Shown: one piece after another, positions 5,975-6,510 of the stretch
How the letters are laid out: every line of letters begins with the position of its first letter
Position numbering within the stretch: position 1 is the stretch's first letter
Origin: Anaerolineae bacterium
Lineage (GTDB): Bacteria > Chloroflexota > Anaerolineae > B4-G1 > SLSP01
NCBI GenBank assembly: GCA_021107605.1
Contig: JAIOSN010000005.1
Location: forward strand, 1 to 6,510
Reading direction: 5' to 3'
Length of the DNA stretch: 6,510 bases
Made by a program: the position numbers and the translations under genes
The notes under the pieces: model-generated
Seen by the model: the letters and a program-made list of their open reading frames with translations, nothing else
Told to the model about the DNA's origin: nothing
The model's database searches: none

Positions 5975-6361
5975 CTACTCGCCGGCTTTTTTCAAGGCTT
6001 CCAGGGCCGCGGCGGCGGCATCGCCTACCGCTTTGATCATTTTGGCGCGGTTAGCCATCGCTTGCTCCACCGTCTGGTTATGGATTTTCCAGAGCTGGTT
6101 ATCGACCAGGCCATCGGCGGCTTGCGGCACGCAGATGTTCATATCCCCATCCAGGGAGATCTCGGTGTAGGCCCGCAGCATGATCTTCCCATCTTTGGCC
6201 GCACCTTCCATATCTGGATGGTTGGCGACGAGGATTTGCACTTGGTCATAGGGTGTGGAGTAGGTGCGTACCTCCAACACGGCGATATCATTCACAAACG
6301 TTTCCACTTTCTCTGCCAGATCACTGCTGAATTTCTTGACTGCTGCCTGTAGATTAGCCAT
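5975..6361 (-). CDS. Conserved-looking hypothetical protein, 128 residues
   Basis: I do not recognise this family. It is small and soluble, with no signal peptide or membrane segment. Residues 1-30 (FSSDLAEKVETFVNDIAVLEV) look helical and lead into an alternating hydrophobic region (VQILVANHPDM 41-51; GKIMLRAYTEISLDGDMNICVP 58-79) that suggests beta strands. The C-terminal third (about 88-127) is a long Ala/Lys/Glu-rich helix. One Cys is present (Cys77). Codon use and G+C resemble the neighbouring genes, and the start has a good ribosome binding site, so it is very likely a real gene. It is bracketed by repeats: the heptamer array is upstream and the octamer array begins 2 bp past its stop. 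It is on the same strand as the peptidase gene 303 bp downstream, but co-transcription through the repeats is not shown. Confidence 0.8.
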   Translation of the reverse strand: MANLQAAVKKFSSDLAEKVETFVNDIAVLEVRTYSTPYDQVQILVANHPDMEGAAKDGKIMLRAYTEISLDGDMNICVPQAADGLVDNQLWKIHNQTVEQAMANRAKMIKAVGDAAAAALEALKKAGE

Positions 6362-6366
6362 TTTAT

Positions 6367-6372
6367 CCCTCC
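6367..6372 (-). promoter_or_regulatory. Ribosome binding site of the 128-residue gene
   Basis: GGAGGG on the minus strand stands 5 nt before the ATG at 6359-6361. The heptamer array begins only 3 bp further upstream, so the mRNA leader must be very short or must contain the array. Confidence 0.75.
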
Positions 6373-6375
6373 GGG

Positions 6376-6508
6376 GAAGTTACAAGTTAAAGGTTAAAGG
6401 TTGAAAGTTGCAGGTTAAAAGTTAAAGGTTGCAGGTTGCAAGTTAAAAGTCAAAGGTCGAAAGTCAAAGGTCAAAGGTTGAAAGTCGAAAGTCGAAGGTC
6501 GAAAGTCA
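6376..6508 (+). repeat. Heptamer tandem array, consensus AARGTYR
   Basis: Nineteen gapless 7-bp units run to the window edge and probably beyond. Positions 2, 4 and 5 (A, G, T) are invariant. Positions 3, 6 and 7 vary only by transitions (A/G, T/C, A/G), and position 1 is mostly A with some C and one G. Position 6 is T in the first ten units and C in eight of the last nine. Stops such as TAA exclude a coding role. On the minus strand the units read as TTTGACC, TTTAACC or CTTTCGA-like phases and lie directly upstream of the 128-residue gene. This explains the window end; no other gene is visible there. Confidence 0.93.
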
Positions 6509-6510
6509 AA

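Noticed and set aside
6062..6352. Plus-strand open frame of 96 codons opposite the 128-residue gene
   Set aside because: The minus-strand frame has a strong ribosome binding site and plausible secondary structure; the plus-strand frame has neither.
6376..6508. Possible iteron-type replication origin
   Set aside because: Tandem short repeats can be iterons, but there is no replication initiator gene, DnaA box or AT-rich melting zone in view, and a 7-bp period is shorter than usual iterons.

Overview
The window holds five protein genes and an unusually dense set of non-coding repeats. The organism is most likely a bacterium of the Chloroflexota. This is inferred from the style of the genes: a large multidomain protein with repeated bacterial SH3 domains, a kinase with a GGLGTGLALVK-type ATP lid, and intergenic DNA full of short tandem repeats. 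There is no rRNA or marker gene to confirm it.

Layout: 3-839 (+) is the C-terminal part of a sensor histidine kinase whose 5' end lies outside the window. 880-1527 (+) is a protein-L-isoaspartate O-methyltransferase (pcm), 40 bp downstream and probably co-transcribed. 1547-2560 (-) is a membrane-anchored alpha/beta hydrolase that converges on pcm. 2777-5671 (-) is a 964-residue protein made of an M23 (LytM-type) peptidase, four SH3 repeats, a clan GH-A-like glycosidase barrel and a C-terminal helix-hairpin-helix module, with no visible signal peptide. 5975-6361 (-) is a 128-residue protein of unknown function. It lies upstream of the peptidase gene on the same strand, separated from it by about 300 bp of repeat DNA.

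The repeats are the most distinctive part. A 148-bp MITE-like element at 5799-5946 has 19-bp terminal inverted repeats with a single mismatch and carries internal palindromes. A decayed second copy in the same orientation lies at 2573-2715. The intact copy sits inside a 7/8-bp tandem array (RGTTAGTC units, 5686-5800 and 5946-5972). Degenerate units of the same family occur at 1514-1557, where pcm and the hydrolase gene end. A different array of nineteen gapless heptamers (consensus AARGTYR) fills 6376-6508 directly upstream of the ribosome binding site of the 128-residue gene.

Functionally, the peptidase/glycosidase protein looks like a cell-wall-acting enzyme. Pcm is a protein-repair enzyme, the kinase a membrane signal sensor, and the hydrolase a general esterase/lipase-type enzyme. 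Nothing in the sequence ties these five genes into one pathway. No CRISPR, tRNA, rRNA, recognisable transposase gene or phage module is visible.
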